DNA from: Blastomyces gilchristii SLH14081
Taxonomy: Eukaryota; Ascomycota; Eurotiomycetes; Onygenales; Ajellomycetaceae
NCBI RefSeq assembly: GCF_000003855.2
Contig: NW_003101661.1
Location: 251,663 to 315,662 of the forward strand
DNA: 64,000 nucleotides
Direction: 5' to 3'
Positions 24,622 to 37,921 of this stretch are shown here, in pieces. Numbering within the stretch: the first letter of the stretch is position 1; every line of letters starts with the position of its first letter. The notes under the pieces were generated by a model, which made no database searches, was not told the origin of the DNA, and was given only the letters and a program-made list of their open reading frames with translations. The translations under genes and the position numbers were made by a program.

Positions 24622-26380
24622 ATGGTATATAACCTCGTTTTGCCAACAGCGATTGCTGTAGGCCTCTCAATTCTTTCCTTGTATAAATATTTTATATATC
24701 CTGTCTTCATATCTCCGCTATCTAAAATCCCAAGTGCCCATTTCTCTGCTCCAGTATCACCCGCATGGATATTATGGAATCGCTTTAGGATGCGAGGGAA
24801 TCGGACCATCCACAAGGCGCACCAAAAATACGGCCCCATCGTTCGACTGGGGCCGTCAGAGATATCCGTAAATTGCATCGACGGCGGCATTCGTACTGTC
24901 TACGCTGGTGGGTTTGAAAAGCATGACTGGTACCCTCGTGTTTTCGGTGCTTATGGGTACGTGATCTGTGTTGGATACCCCAGCGCTGCTAGCACCCTGA
25001 TTGTCCCTAGGTCTGACCCGCATTGAAGGACCCTCAGCATGTTCTCGATGGTGGGGACCAAACCCCATTCGGTGCGCAAACGGATGATGTCTAACATATA
25101 TTCCAAATCCTATCTGCAATCATCTCCTCACATGGCCACAATATCGCAGGCTATCATATACCGCCGCTTACTACCAATACTCCAGCGTAATGCGCGATTT
25201 CAATCCAACGTAGAGGTTCATGAGCTGAACAATGCTATAACGATGGACTTCGTTTCCGCATATATCTTTGGACTCGCATCAGGCACCAATTTTCTGGAGG
25301 ATGTTTCTGCTGGGAGAGAGTGGTTCAGAGTTTATCAGTCACGAAAGCCTTTCGAATTCTTTCATCAAGAAGTGCCCAACATGACCTCTTTGGCTAGGAT
25401 GCTAAAGATCCCATTAATCCCCAAGTGGTGTGAGAAAGCTAACCAGGATATGGAGGACTGGGGGTTGGAGATGATCGATAATGCGGAAAAATTTATTGCA
25501 TCTACAAATCCGGCCTGCGAACCAATTGTGTATAAACAAGTTAAGCAATCAATGCTAAAGCAATTGGCTAAAGATGGTCTTGAAGCCAATGCGGGGGTCT
25601 TGAGCCAGCAGCGTCTCGAGTTAGCCTGCGAGATGTATGACCATCTAACTGCGGGTCATGAAACCAGTGCAGTTGCCCTCACTTATTTGTACTGGGAACT
25701 ATCAAGGCATCCTGGTTTGCAGGTAGAGCTCCGAAAGGAATTGGACACGCTTTCACCGAGAATAATGGCTCAATCGGTCCCTGGGATCCCAACCGAGCTG
25801 CCGCACCCAAAGGATATCGATGCCTTACCACTCCTAAATGCAATCATTATGGAAACGCTCCGCCTCCACTCTCCAATCCCAGGTATACAACCCCGAATAA
25901 CACCAGCACCACATACAACTCTAGCGGGGTACGATCAAATACCACCGAAAACTCGAGTGAACGCGCAGGCATACTCACTGCATCGGAACCATGACGTTTT
26001 CCCAAACCCAGAATCATTTTTGCCGCACCGATGGCTCGAACCAAAAGACTCAGTGGACCTGGAGAACATGAGACGATGGTTTTGGGCATTCGGAAGCGGA
26101 GGCCGGATGTGTGTTGGTAGCAATTTAGCCCTGCAGGGTAAGTTGTGTTTGGCTGTTTCGTTGCTTTTTCAACTGGATTCATGTATTTGTTTGAATTCAT
26201 TATAACTAATCCAATGATGGCACACTACTTTGGCCTGAATTAGAGATGAAACTCGTCGTCGCTGCAATATATTCGAACTTTACAAGCAAGATTGTCGATG
26301 ACGAAGGCATTGAGCCTATCGATGCATACACAGTCCGGCCATCCAGCAACAAATTGGTACTAAAATTCGAACTTGTTTGA
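24622..26380 (+). CDS. Microsomal cytochrome P450 monooxygenase
   Basis: Model: join(24622..24956, 25029..26137, 26244..26380), 526 residues. Introns are GTACGT to GAAG (72 bp) and GTAAGT to TTAG (106 bp); joined exons stay in frame (FGAYGTLSMFS; ALQEMKLVVAAIYSNF). An N-terminal hydrophobic anchor (about residues 3-35) points to the ER membrane. I-helix oxygen-activation motif AGHETS, ExxR as ETLR, PxRW-type PHRW, and the heme loop FGSGGRMCVG with its cysteine ligand are all present, so the enzyme should be catalytically complete. The layout resembles fungal benzoate-4-monooxygenase-like P450s; the substrate cannot be read from sequence. No secondary-metabolism backbone gene lies nearby. Confidence 0.92.
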
Positions 26381-27036
26381 GGGCCAGTGATCCTGGGTTC
26401 AACAACTTATTTTGCCTACCTCTTCTCAGACCCGCTTATACATCAGTCCAATAGGATTGATGGAAATTCTCCCATTTGATGAGCGGCTATAACCCTCCAT
26501 GGTGTATATACGTATCACTGAATTTGTTCTCACCTCACCTTCCAGCGAGCGAATTTCCGATTGGATTAGGTCATGAATTTCGCTCTGTAAATAACGCATA
26601 AACGACATGTCGTACGTCAATAAATACATTTTCGATTCATAATATACACAAGAGAAGAATGATAATCAATTCTTCCTTTCAGAAATGAAGGGGAAATCCA
26701 GCTACCTCATGAATAAAATACTAGAAACCCTTGTTTCTTCGCTCTCCATGCACCAAGCCAAAACATCCTAAACTCCAACCTCCATGCAACAACGCGTATT
26801 CACAACTCCAACTGTCGCAGGTTGTTTCTCTAAACCACATAGAGCCAGCAAATGTGGGCGCCCAGTCTCGGGGAGCTCGAGAAACCCAGTTAACTAATTT
26901 TCCAGTATTCGTTTTGAGGTGAGGAGTCTAGATGGACTATAAAAGACGGCATATGCTGAACATGAAAAAGCAAAAATAACACAGCCCACAGCATAAACAA
27001 AGCAGAACCCAAATAAAAATGTATATAAATAAAAAC
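26381..27036. other. Convergent intergenic region
   Basis: 3' flanks of the P450 (+) and mrp10 (-). Short frames only; no repeat or RNA gene recognised. Confidence 0.5.
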
Positions 27037-27596
27037 TCAGTGAAACACGCCGTCCTTCTTTCTTGGCCCTGATATCTTGGGAAACATCCGCATGAGATGG
27101 TAATTGATTGTGCTCTTCCCTTTCCGTTGTATTTTCTAAAATCCAAGTTAAATGGCATTGAGTTAGCCAATGATGACCCCACGTAATTCAAAGAAGGAAA
27201 TGTGGATTACGCAGAGCAATCGGTAAAAGTAGAACGTACCCCTTTATCCATGCATGCTCTTAATTGTTGTTCTAAAGCGAAGCACCCACTGCTCCCCGAT
27301 CGGTTTGAAGCCCAGCAACCTATAAGCCACAGCAACAGAAGCACCCATTAGTACATGTTGCCCTTTTTCATAGTCGTACTTCGCTCCACCAACCGCCCAA
27401 GATGAGCGCGGAGAGCAAAGTCCACTCCGGGCCAACAGCAGCAAGAAGGGAAAGAGGGGGGAAACGAACTCAGAACACTTGTCATGACGGCAAGACATGG
27501 GTTTGCTTGATGGGTATTCGGACTCTTTACTCGAAGTTTTTGGATTGTTTGCAAATGTAGTGGCTTGATGCGCGTCGCAGCACCTTTTGGAGGCAT
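27037..27596 (-). CDS. mrp10: Mitochondrial small-subunit ribosomal protein Mrp10 (mS37), twin CX9C
   Basis: Model: complement of join(27037..27135, 27240..27319, 27470..27596), 101 residues, too small and too fragmented to show as one open frame. Exon 1 begins MPPKGAATRIKPLHLQTIQK and ends in NPCLAVMTSVLS. Exon 2 continues CWASNRSGSSGCFALEQQLR then ACMDKG. Exon 3 reads KSTINYHLMRMFPKISGPRK to the stop. The cysteines form a twin CX9C (C-9-C, then C-9-C), the hallmark of Mia40-imported proteins; STINYHL and the basic end are typical of Mrp10, a mitoribosome small-subunit protein. Introns: GTTCGT to TATAG with TACTAAT branch (150 bp) and GTACGT to TTTTAG with GCTAAC branch (104 bp). The longer antisense-free frame 27717-27244 merely reads through intron 1. 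Confidence 0.93.
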
Positions 27597-27832
27597 GGTT
27601 CTGATATGGAAGTGGTGCGGGGAAACGCCAATTCGATTTAGTTTCCGAATGAAAATCTATTGGTAGACGGATGAAGGATTGAGCAGACGTTGCGATAAAT
27701 TTGGAGACGCGTTTCAAGCCGACGTTTCTAATTAGATCCCTTCGAGAGAGATAATTGATGCAAGGCGCTTTTTTTGAAGGTCTTCGCCGATGCCAAGATT
27801 CGAATTTCCTTCCCGGGCTGATGTAATCAAGA
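27597..27832. promoter_or_regulatory. mrp10 side of an interrupted divergent promoter
   Basis: Unique-looking sequence upstream of mrp10. It stops at the copia insertion (TSD CAAGA, 27828-27832). Its former right-hand continuation lies at 48887-48912 and 57724-57807. Confidence 0.5.
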
Positions 27833-28460
27833 TGTTGGTGATTACTACACCTACCCTAGTCACGTGCCACCCCAACCTATGGATCCATTTAGTGTAACTC
27901 GCGTAGATAGATTACACACACAACTAGACTGACCGTGTGACCGTGTCTGGGACCAGGACCAGATTTTTTGATAGTCTCATTACCAATTCGACTGATCCCA
28001 TTACACAGTTTTAACATTAGATAGTAGTTCCATACTGTCTCAGTGAGACTTACTGTCTACTCTTATCACATTTTTCAAATAAGATCATGATTTTCACTTC
28101 TCAATTTAAATTATTTTTATTGCTTTAAATGACTTTAAATCTCATTTAAGTGTTATCAAAAAGCATTACTTTTTAAAAAATTAAAAATAGTCTAAAAAAA
28201 ACCTTAAAATGTCTAAAAATAGTAACTTTATACTAAGAATGAAACTAAATGAGATCAAATAAGATCACTTTCTTATTTTTTTCAAGTCATGATTTCATTT
28301 TAAGATCTGATATATAGTCACTTTACATGTTTTTTTAATAGTCAGTTCTAGCAGAATTCATGTCAAGAAATGTATGAGATCAGATCAAATGAAATTAAAT
28401 GTGAAATTCATAGTTCTGACAGTCAGTCTATATATAACACAACAATGTTATTCTTCAAGA
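27833..28460 (+). repeat. 5' LTR of the copia element, split by a MITE
   Basis: The LTR pieces are 27833-27924 and 28439-28460. The uninterrupted 3' LTR at 48772-48881 shows the empty site (ACATATAATATAATAATATT). Without the MITE it is 114 bp, against 110 bp for the 3' LTR (one small indel). Confidence 0.8.
27925..28430 (+). mobile_element. hAT-like MITE, copy 2 (506 bp)
   Basis: Ends TAGACTG and CAGTCTA. Its 8-bp TSD is CACACAAC (27917-27924) and TATATAAC (28431-28438), different only by three C-to-T changes as expected from RIP. It is inserted in the copia 5' LTR. Confidence 0.85.
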
Positions 28461-28833
28461 GAATATGAAGCTCTTTACAAGTAATGAATAACTGTAATAA
28501 CATGCTAAATTGACATCTTCACACATCATTACAAGTGTGTCTAGATGATTTATTAATTAATTAAACTCATGATAAAACCTGAGATTGAGTAAAAAGCCTG
28601 ACTTAATAAAAGAATTATATGTTAATATATAGAAGAAGAAATTCACAAACATCTGGAGATATAAGAAGAATTAAGTGTGAGCTTATTAATATCTATAACA
28701 AACTGAAAAGTGACTTGTCTCAGAAGCTTATAAGATGAATAATACAATTATAAAAGAATAGTCTGATAAGTTTTATTAATAATACAAAGACTTAGTTAAA
28801 GATATCAGTAAGATGTTCAGGATAATACAGAAG

Positions 28834-29853
28834 TAAATTAATTACTAAGACTATGAATTTCACATTTAATCTTATTTAATCTAATCTTATACATTTCTTA
28901 ACATGAATTCTGCTGAGACTAGTTATTAAAAAAACATACAAAGTAACTATATATCAGATCTTAAAATGAAACTATAACTTGAAAAAAATAAGAAAGTAAT
29001 CTCATTTAATCTCATTTAGTCTTATTCTTAATATAAAGTTATTATTTTTAGACATTTTAAGATTTTTTTTAAACTATTTTTAATTTTTTAAAAAGTAATG
29101 CTTTTTGATAATACTTAAATAAGATTTAAAGTCATTTAAAGTAATAAAAGTAATTTAAATTAAGAAGTGAAAATTATAATCTTATTTGAAAAATGTAATA
29201 AAAGTAGATAGTAGACTGACTACTGAGATTATGAATTTTATATTTAATCTCATTTAATCTAATCTTATATATTTCTTAGCATGAATTCTGCTGAAACTGA
29301 CTATTAAAAAAACATGTAAAGTAACTATATATCAGATCTTAAAATGAAATCATGACTTGAAAAAAATAAGAAAGTGATTTCATTTGATTTTATTTAGTCT
29401 CATTCTTAGCATAAAGTTACTATTTTTAGACATTTTAAGGTTTTTTTTAGACTATTTTTAATTTTTTAAAAAGTAATGCTTTTTGATAACACTTAAATAA
29501 GATTTAAAATCATTTAAAGCAATAAAAATAATTTAAATTGAGAAGTGAAAATCATAATCTTATTTGAAAAATGTGATAAGAGTAAATAGTAAGTTTCACT
29601 GAGACAGTATGAGACTACTATTTAATGTTAAAACTGTGTAATGAGATCAGTTGAATTGATAATAAGACTATCAAAAAATCTGATTCTGGTCTCAGACACA
29701 GTTACACGGTCAGTCTAGTAAACAGTAAGTTTCACTGAGACAGTATAAGACTACTATCTAATGTTAAAACCATGTAATAAGATCAGTCAAATTGATAATA
29801 AAACTATTAAAAAATCTGATTATGATCTCAGATACAGTGATATAATCAGTCTA
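28834..29853 (-). mobile_element. hAT-like MITE, copy 3 (506 bp), interrupted by copy 4
   Basis: Reverse orientation. Without the inner copy and its 8-bp duplication the length is exactly 506 bp. The left TIR is decayed by G-to-A and C-to-T changes (TAAATTAATTACTAAG for TAGACTGACTACTGAG). Flanks ATACAGAA/ATACAGAG suggest an imperfect TSD. It lies in the leader/gag part of the copia element. Confidence 0.75.
29212..29717 (-). mobile_element. hAT-like MITE, copy 4 (506 bp), inside copy 3
   Basis: Ends TAGACTG and CAGTCTA. TSD GTAGATAG (29204-29211) and GTAAACAG (29718-29725); the unmutated target in other copies reads GTAGACAG, so both differ only by RIP-type transitions. Confidence 0.85.
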
Positions 29854-29878
29854 ATACAGAGAGCTTAAGTAACTGAAA

Positions 29879-30187
29879 TGTGATAAGCTGCGCTCAATCA
29901 ATTATATAGACTATTTCATTACACTTCATAGATTCTTTCATTTCACTATTAAATACATACACTCTGATTCTCAGCCATTCTCAATTGCCAATTCTCAGCT
30001 GTTATAAACATGTATAGATTCTTCCGCCCCGGAGCTTCACTGTATATACTATTATATATGTGTATAGATATTCATTCTGATTGCTAATTTCTACACTTTC
30101 TCTTTCTTTTCCTTCTTTAACATTTTTCTCATTGTTATATAAGATCTATTAATATTATATCAATCTATTCAGTATAGACCTCTTATA
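29879..30187 (+). repeat. 5' LTR of gypsy B
   Basis: 309 bp, TGTGATAAGC to CTCTTATA. Colinear with 43071-43379, differing almost only by transitions. Confidence 0.9.
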
Positions 30188-31420
30188 CTAGAAAAACATT
30201 CATCATCTTCTTATTAGAAAATAATTATTCACACATTATCTTCTCATCAGAAATAATTATTTATCAAGAGATATCTGAATATGTAATAATACATAAGAAA
30301 TAGAGAAACAGTTAAACAGTTAAACAGATATCAAGTTCTTAAATAGAAGCTTACTCATTAGTTACTCTGATCTTATAATAAGATTCTACAAAGAGAATAT
30401 CAGTGAAAGACCTGAGAGTTCTGACACTCAGATATATAAGATATTTATATAATTACACTTCTTCAGATTTCACAGATATCACATATCTGATAAACAATAT
30501 AATCATGTCTAATAATAATATGAAAGAATCTCTGAATATAAGTATAGACACAGTATTACAGTGACTCTGAGCAATGTTAAAACTACAATAATAATAAATA
30601 GCTGATATATATGTAACTTAATAACATCAATATAAAGAGATTTAATAATTAACTCACACAATTTTAACATCTACAGAATTGAATACAAAAGTACTGAAAG
30701 AATACTTAAATACTTTTATATATTTCAATACTTCTGATCTCACTCTCTACTCATCATGAAGAATGAAAATGCTTATAAAACTGAGTGTAGATAAAGATAT
30801 CATCAGTTCATTAATCAATCAAGATTGATATATTAATGAATAATTGAAAGATTATATAAAACAGAAGTTTCATTCATAAATAAAAGTATATGAATCAGTA
30901 TTATAAATATCTGATAACATCATGAAACATCTTGATATTCTATTTCAAGACACTGTTATATAACAGAAAGTATTAGATTGATTACAGAGTATCTGACAGA
31001 GAAACACTTCTTTTATAATATTTATTCCTGACTTTAATATCAAGATTCTAGAAGTAGATAATCAATCTTGAGAAAATCAAATAAAGATTAGCATGCTTAA
31101 GAAGACATTAACTTTCAAACTCTTACAGACTCTTATAAGTGTAGACAAAGACTGAACTTATAAAGACTTCTGCATACAGCTTTAAATAATGAATAACTAT
31201 CTTATCAAGCTTAACAGTATATAGAACAGTGATAGAAGATATTATATCTTAATAACTCATTTACTCATGCTGAGAAATAACAATGATGCAGATATTATAA
31301 ATTGAGTAGACTTAAATATTTATATATAAGTAAGAATCTTCACTATCTGAACAGACTTCTGAATCTCTGAGATCACTTTCAAAGAAGTTACTGATCAACA
31401 TCAATGTAAAGTATACATTA

Positions 31421-31954
31421 TGTCACGCTCCCGGCCGCGCCAAGGCCTCACTGCAGTTCCACACGGCTCATCACTTCCATGCGGATGATTTCATCTCATC
31501 TGAACCGGTTTCCAATCACTCTGACATCATTTGAATATATCATAGAAAGATTCAATTGATGAATAAGAGAACCCCGCTTCTATACAAGATCAGCAGATTA
31601 CTCTTCCTTGACAATGAGATGCTGCTGAGGTATCACTTCAGCTATTCTTGCTTATGAAATAAGAGAAGAGTATTCACTCATTGTCTATATAGAATAGCTA
31701 GATGCTGACTCTTCATCAAAGAAGTCAGTAATTCATTTCTTTTTTTCTACTGAAATATATACAGAAGTTACTGTATATCTTATATAATCTTCTTAATATA
31801 CTAAATATCATATCTGTGATATTCTCACAATAACTCTGTAGTCTATGAGCTCACTATTTAAGTAAGATAGTTAAGCTTACTTATACAGCTTCTTAAACAA
31901 CTATCTCTATATAATACTACTGACTAGTCATCACTTCAGTTCTGTTATATTACA
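31421..31954 (+). repeat. 5' LTR of gypsy A copy 1
   Basis: TGTCACGCTCCCGGCCGCGC to TTATATTACA. Its outer (left) 120 bp keep CpG sites; its inner end is fully AT-converted. Confidence 0.92.
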
Positions 31955-32459
31955 ATTCAAATCACTTGATCTGATTATACATTTGAATCAGTCAAGCTCT
32001 AACAGACTGATATGACCTTATATACTTATACTAAGATTAACTCAATCTCACTCTCTGAGAGAAATACTACATCATTCTCTAGAGTGTATACATCTCTATC
32101 TCAGTAGAAATCTGAGATTTCTGAACTTACTATATATTTTAATATGAGCTCTTTAATCACTCTATCACTGTTATAATCTCTACACATCTATATCTATTAT
32201 AAAGATAGAGAGATTAAGATCAGAGATTCTCTGAGATATAAGAAAAACACTTTATCTGAATTTCACAGCTTTATCTGTACTCTTGAACAGAAATTCTGCC
32301 TTAATCTGAGCTAGTATAATACTTATAAGATATAAGTAATCTATGCTGTCAACCTTCTTGAAGATATCTCTGCAACTACTTGAGTTATCAAGAAGAGAGA
32401 GCTTAAGTGTATCAATACTATTATAACTTAAGAAGAATTCAAGAACTTTCTACTGAATT

Positions 32460-35400
32460 AAATCAAAGATTATCATAAGTGCAGCTTTACAGCAGCACAG
32501 CAGTTCAATATATTATATTAATAAAATAATGAGAATTCTTTCAATTTCAATATAAGATTTAAAGAATATTAAGAGAAATTAACTGATGATTTAAATCAAT
32601 TAAAAACATAGCTTTATCTTATAAAGCTGACTTATAAGATGTGAATAATAATATCACAGTATCAGAGTTCATTAATTAATCACACTGAGCTTGTCAATCT
32701 GACTTCTCAGATCTATTTAAATAATCAATTCTTTAAGAAAAAGATTAATAAGATCTCTTCTAAGTAACTTACAATGAAATTTAAATAGTACTGTGACAGC
32801 TTCAGTGCAGAGAAAGTAAAGAAGAATTTCAAGTATTTTAATTTTTCACTCACTGTAAAGAAATATTAAAAAAGATTTAATAAAGATCTCTATTTTAACT
32901 GTGAAGCTGATGATCACTATATCAGTGATTATAAGAAGCTAAAGAAGAAAAGAAACTGAGAAGATATCTTCTCAAAGTTAACTTCTCTTCTGACAAACAT
33001 ATCTGTGAAAGATAAAGAAGAGAAAGAAATAAAGAATTGATAATTCTTATATCTTCAAGTTCATATTACAATTACAATGTATATCTCAAATAAGAAGATA
33101 CTAGTAAGATATCTACTTAACTTCAGAGTAGATATTAACTTCATATTCTATTTCTTTTCTTTAATAAAGAGTTGAAAGAAGATAGACTTATCAGATTATA
33201 TGAAATTTACTGATGAAATGAAATGTCATCATTTTAGTATAATTCAAGCACAGTGTGTGATCACAGACTCAGAAGAAATCTTTAAGAAGAGCAGTCTACT
33301 TCTTCATATAGTTAATATCATAGATGAGAATATCATTCTAGATCTTCTATAATTAAGAGAAAACAATTCTCTCATTGACTGAGTCACTCAGATATGATAG
33401 TATCATCTCACTGATAAAGAGATAGTGATAGAGAAATCTGAAGAGTTTTATCAGAAGAATCTTGAGAAAAAGATTGAGTTAATATACTGTATAGCAGATA
33501 ACTAAGACTTGAAAATAGATGAAGAAGTCATCATTCTCACTACAAGATTAGCAGCAGTATTCATTATTAAAGATGAATGTATATGACATCTCTTTACAGA
33601 TTTTAAGAATGTCTTTTCAGAAAGAGAAGCAGTGAAGTTTTCTGATATCAAGATATAATATAAGATTTGTCTTAAAGATAGTGTAACAACACTGTACAGA
33701 TCTCTTTATAACTTATCTATAAAGAAATTGAATATTCTATATAAATATCTTGAAGAAGCACAATCAAAGAACTGAATATATTTATCAAAGAGTCTGACAG
33801 AGACATCTATACTCTTTATACTCAAGAAGAATAATAGACTATATCTATACATAGACTATAGAGGTCTTAATAAGATAACAGTTAAGAATCACTATTCATT
33901 ATCATTAATTAACAAGATGATTAATTAATTATCTGAAGTAAAGATGTTCTTAAAGATTGATATATAAGATATCTATTATAGAATCAGAGTTAATGAAGAT
34001 AATATTTGAAAAACAGCTTTTCATATCAAGTATAGTAATTTTAAATATCTTGTTTTATCTTTTAATCTTTATAATACTTCAGTCATCTTTCAGATCTATA
34101 TAAATGAGACACTGCAGAGCCTTGTTGACATCTTCTGTATAGTATACTTGAATGATATTCTAATCTTCTCAAAAACAGAGAAAGAATACAATACTCATAT
34201 TCAAGAAGTGTTGAGTCACTTGAGACAGTATTAACTTTATATAAATACTGAAAAATGCTCATTCTACATGCAGAAGATTAATTTCTTAGATTATATTATT
34301 GAAGTGAACAGCATTTCAATAAACAGAAGCCAGGTCTTTATTATTGAGAACTGATCAGTGCTGCAGATGTACTGTGAGATGCAGATATTTCTAGAATTTG
34401 TAAATTTCTACAGATAATTCATTTATACATATTCACAGATTACTGTCTCTCTTACAGATCTGTTAAAAAGAAGTGTGAAAGACAGAAAGATGAGACTGTT
34501 TACTCTCACTTAAGACACTGCACAGATATTTATAGAATTGAAACAAGCTTTTACAGATATTATAATACTGAATTACTTTAATCTCAACTTACTCAGTCAG
34601 TGTGAGACTGATATATTTAAGAATAAAATCTGTGAAATCTTTTCACAGTTAATACTGAAGATCTTTTAATATTGAAAGAATCAGAAGATAATTATCTCTG
34701 AGAAAACAGATAATGAATTATTTATAAGAGAAGACTTTTTTATAAAGTCTATAAGATGCTGTGAATAAAGATCAGTGATCTTCTTCTTTAAGAAGTTATT
34801 ACTTATACAGAGAAGGTATGATATTCATAATTAGAAGATATTAGTAATTATCAAATTCTTTAAGATCTGATAACATTATCTCTAAAGTAGTAAGTACTCA
34901 GTGCAAGTTCTCACTGATCATGTAAATCTGTGTTATTTCTTAATAACAAAGAGCTTGACAGAATGTTAAGTCAGATGAGTGAAGCTGCTTTCAGAGTATA
35001 ATTTCTATATTTAATATTATTCAGATCAGCTTAATCTCACTAATATGCTGTTTAAACAGTCTGATTATAATATCATTAATACAGAGAAGAATTTTATAAA
35101 AGAATCTCTACTATCACTGTAGAAGAAGCTGACTGCAGAGGATTAAAATTCTCTGAAGCTTAGAAACAGTATCAGTAAGACAGCTGCATGACTCAGTATA
35201 GAAGATAAAAGAAAACTCAGATTCTCACAGAGAACTGACACTGAAGATTATAAGCTTCTCATATCATATCTTACAATCATTGAATTGATAAAGAATGAAA
35301 TAATCTACAATCTTTCAATCTGACTACTTTTAAAATTCATTGATAAGTTACAGAAGAAGAACATCTCTACTACAGCTTAAATTCAGAAGTTGAAGAAGAA

Positions 35401-36850
35401 AGAATTCAGTTTAAACTTGAAAGAGACAGACTCTGAGCAGAACAGTGCTGCTAAGAAATCAAGTCACTGATAACTAGAAGAATGTGAACTTCTACTACTG
35501 AATAGTTCAGTCTTCATCTCTCATAGCAGAGCAGTGTGCTAGAAGTTATTAAGAATTCATTATAATGATTCTCATACAGAGCACTTCAGATTAGAGAAGA
35601 CTGAGAAGCTTTTAAAATATAAATATATTTAAAATAAGCTCTGAACAGATGTCAAAGAGTATATTAAGACTTATAATATCTATCAAAGAATAAAGATTCT
35701 GCAGTATAAGCAATACAGTAAGTTAATATCACTGCCTGTTTCAAAGAGCTCATGATAGAATTTATTAATGAATTTCATAGTTAATCTGCTGAAGTTAACA
35801 AGAGTCAAAGAATATAACTTAATTTTAATTATTATTAACTACTTTATAAAGATGACTAGATATATTTCTACTTATAAAAAGATTAAAGTCTCTGAATTAA
35901 CTGATCTATTTTTAAATACTATTATTCATAATCACAGTGCTCTGAAATCATTGATAACAGATCAAGAATTTCTCTTCATTAGTAAATACTAATCAGCTTT
36001 TTACTATTATCTTATAATAAGATATTTTCTCAGTACTGTATTTCATCTGCAGATAGATGATCAGACTGAACATCAGAATCAGATACTAGAATAGTATCTT
36101 TAAGTATTCTATTTATATTATTAGAATGATTAACTTAAACATCTTCTAATCACTGAATTTATATATAATAATATAAAGAATGCAATCTTAAAGATATCTT
36201 CCTTCTATACTTATTATGAATATAATTCTTCATTACTCAGTGATGTCACAGATGATGTTTTAAAGAGAGAAATAGATAGTCAGAATATCAGATAGATACA
36301 GAGAACAGAGTATCTCTCAGTACTAGAAGTAAAAGTAAGATTGAAACTTTTGAATAAAATTCATAAAAAGATGATGAAAAGCATTCACTGCACTCAGAAG
36401 TGATAGATAAAATACTATAATTAAAAATATCTTTCAATAAAGTTCTTAAAAGAGAATCAAGTACTATTTTCAGTAAAGAATATCAAGATAATGAGACTGT
36501 GTAAGAAGCTCAGTAAGTAGTGACTAGAATCTTTCTCAGTAATAAGAGTAATGAGTAAGCAGATATATAAGTTGAAATTACTCACAGAATTGAAATCAAT
36601 TCATTCTATTTTTCATATTTTCTATTTGAAACTCTATAAGCAATGCTCTGAGACAGAGCTGTCTCAGCTGAATAATATTAAGATCAAGAGTGATACTGAA
36701 TATCTTGTAAAGAAAATATTAAATAAGTGAATATATTATAGTAAGCTTCAATATTTTATTAAATGAAAAGATTATTCATTATCAGAGAATTCATGAAAAC
36801 TGCTTGAGCATTTGAAAAATACTGAGAAAGAGATTGTAAGCTATGAGATG
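32460..36850 (+). pseudogene. RIP-degraded gag-pol of gypsy A copy 1
   Basis: Motifs in order: a zinc knuckle near 32890-32935 with Cys/His changed (FNCEADDHYISDY); protease near 33120 (VDINFI); reverse transcriptase 33810-34330 with the YxDD box read as YLNDILIFS; RNase H about 34550-34950; integrase core 35768-35992 (the longest open piece, 74 residues) where the first catalytic Asp position reads Asn; chromodomain at about 36690-36840 (YLVKKILNK, then SENS). In-frame TAA, TAG and TGA occur every few dozen codons. It cannot encode a working protein. Confidence 0.9.
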
Positions 36851-37921
36851 ACTAGTAGAGACTGCTCTATTATATATCAGAGATATTGAATAAGAAATAC
36901 TGCTTAAAACTTCTTATTTTTTTCAAAGAATTTTTTAAAGATAATCTTACAGTAATGAGTCAGTATCTTATAGACTCTGTAGCACTCTTCTTCTATTTTC
37001 TCTTAAAGAGTTTTTTAGAAGTTTAATAAGACTATATAAGTATAAAATTCCTGAAGCAGTTAGAGAAAAGAAATATTGAAAATTAATAAAAAGATTAATA
37101 TTATTAATCTATAAGCTGCTGCTATTCTAATAGAGCTGCAGTCTACTGAAAAAGTAAAAAGAAGAATCAGAATCTACTCATTAATAATTATATTCTTATT
37201 AAACTCATTTTTCATTATTAAAGTCTTTAGTACTGATATCTTTATCTGCTGAGAAGTTAGTACTACAGCATTATAGAAGAGTATAAGAAATGTATAAAAA
37301 TATTAACTTATTAACTTATAAAGCATCTCAGTCATCTACTTTAATTGAAGTGAGATTCTCTTTAATCAGTGATTAATCTCTGTAGTATTTTCAACAGTAG
37401 TACTAGCTAATCTCTTCTTAAGATTAGTTATTCTGAGATGTTTTTTCATCTCAGAGATTCACACTTTCATCTTCTTTTACAGATGAATAAGAAGAATCTT
37501 CTCAGTCTTAACAGAATCTATCAATTCTTAAAGCTCTGAGACTCTCACTCTGTACTACTTGAGTATCTAGACTTCTTATCAGAGCTGATATAATATCTTT
37601 CTGTGAAGTAATACTTACAGAGAGATAGAAGTTATTATTACAGATATAATGAAAATAATGAGAGTGAGAGAAGAAGCAGATATATAAAATTCCTCTCTTC
37701 TTCAGCTGCTTAACACAGTGCAGATAAGTAGCAGTATCAGTCAGAGACTATATCAGAGTCTTCTTACAGAGAGAAGATAAAGAAACTGCAGAACTCTGCA
37801 GACTCAACTTAGCAGTATTCTGAGCAGGACTCAGATGTGCTGCAGGAGAGAAACTACAGATTGAGCTTCTTAAAGTCACTGTCTCTGAAATCAAGCTCTT
37901 TCTGAGTTTCTCTTCAAATGA

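Noticed and set aside
24880..25020. P450 split into two genes by a stop at 25024
   Set aside because: A 72-bp GTACGT-to-GAAG intron joins the halves in frame and restores the normal P450 sequence.
27244..27717. 157-residue minus-strand frame
   Set aside because: It reads through intron 1 of mrp10 and uses the wrong frame for exon 1; the spliced mrp10 model explains the region.
35768..35992. 74-residue frame as an independent gene
   Set aside because: It is a surviving piece of the gypsy integrase core within a stop-riddled pol.
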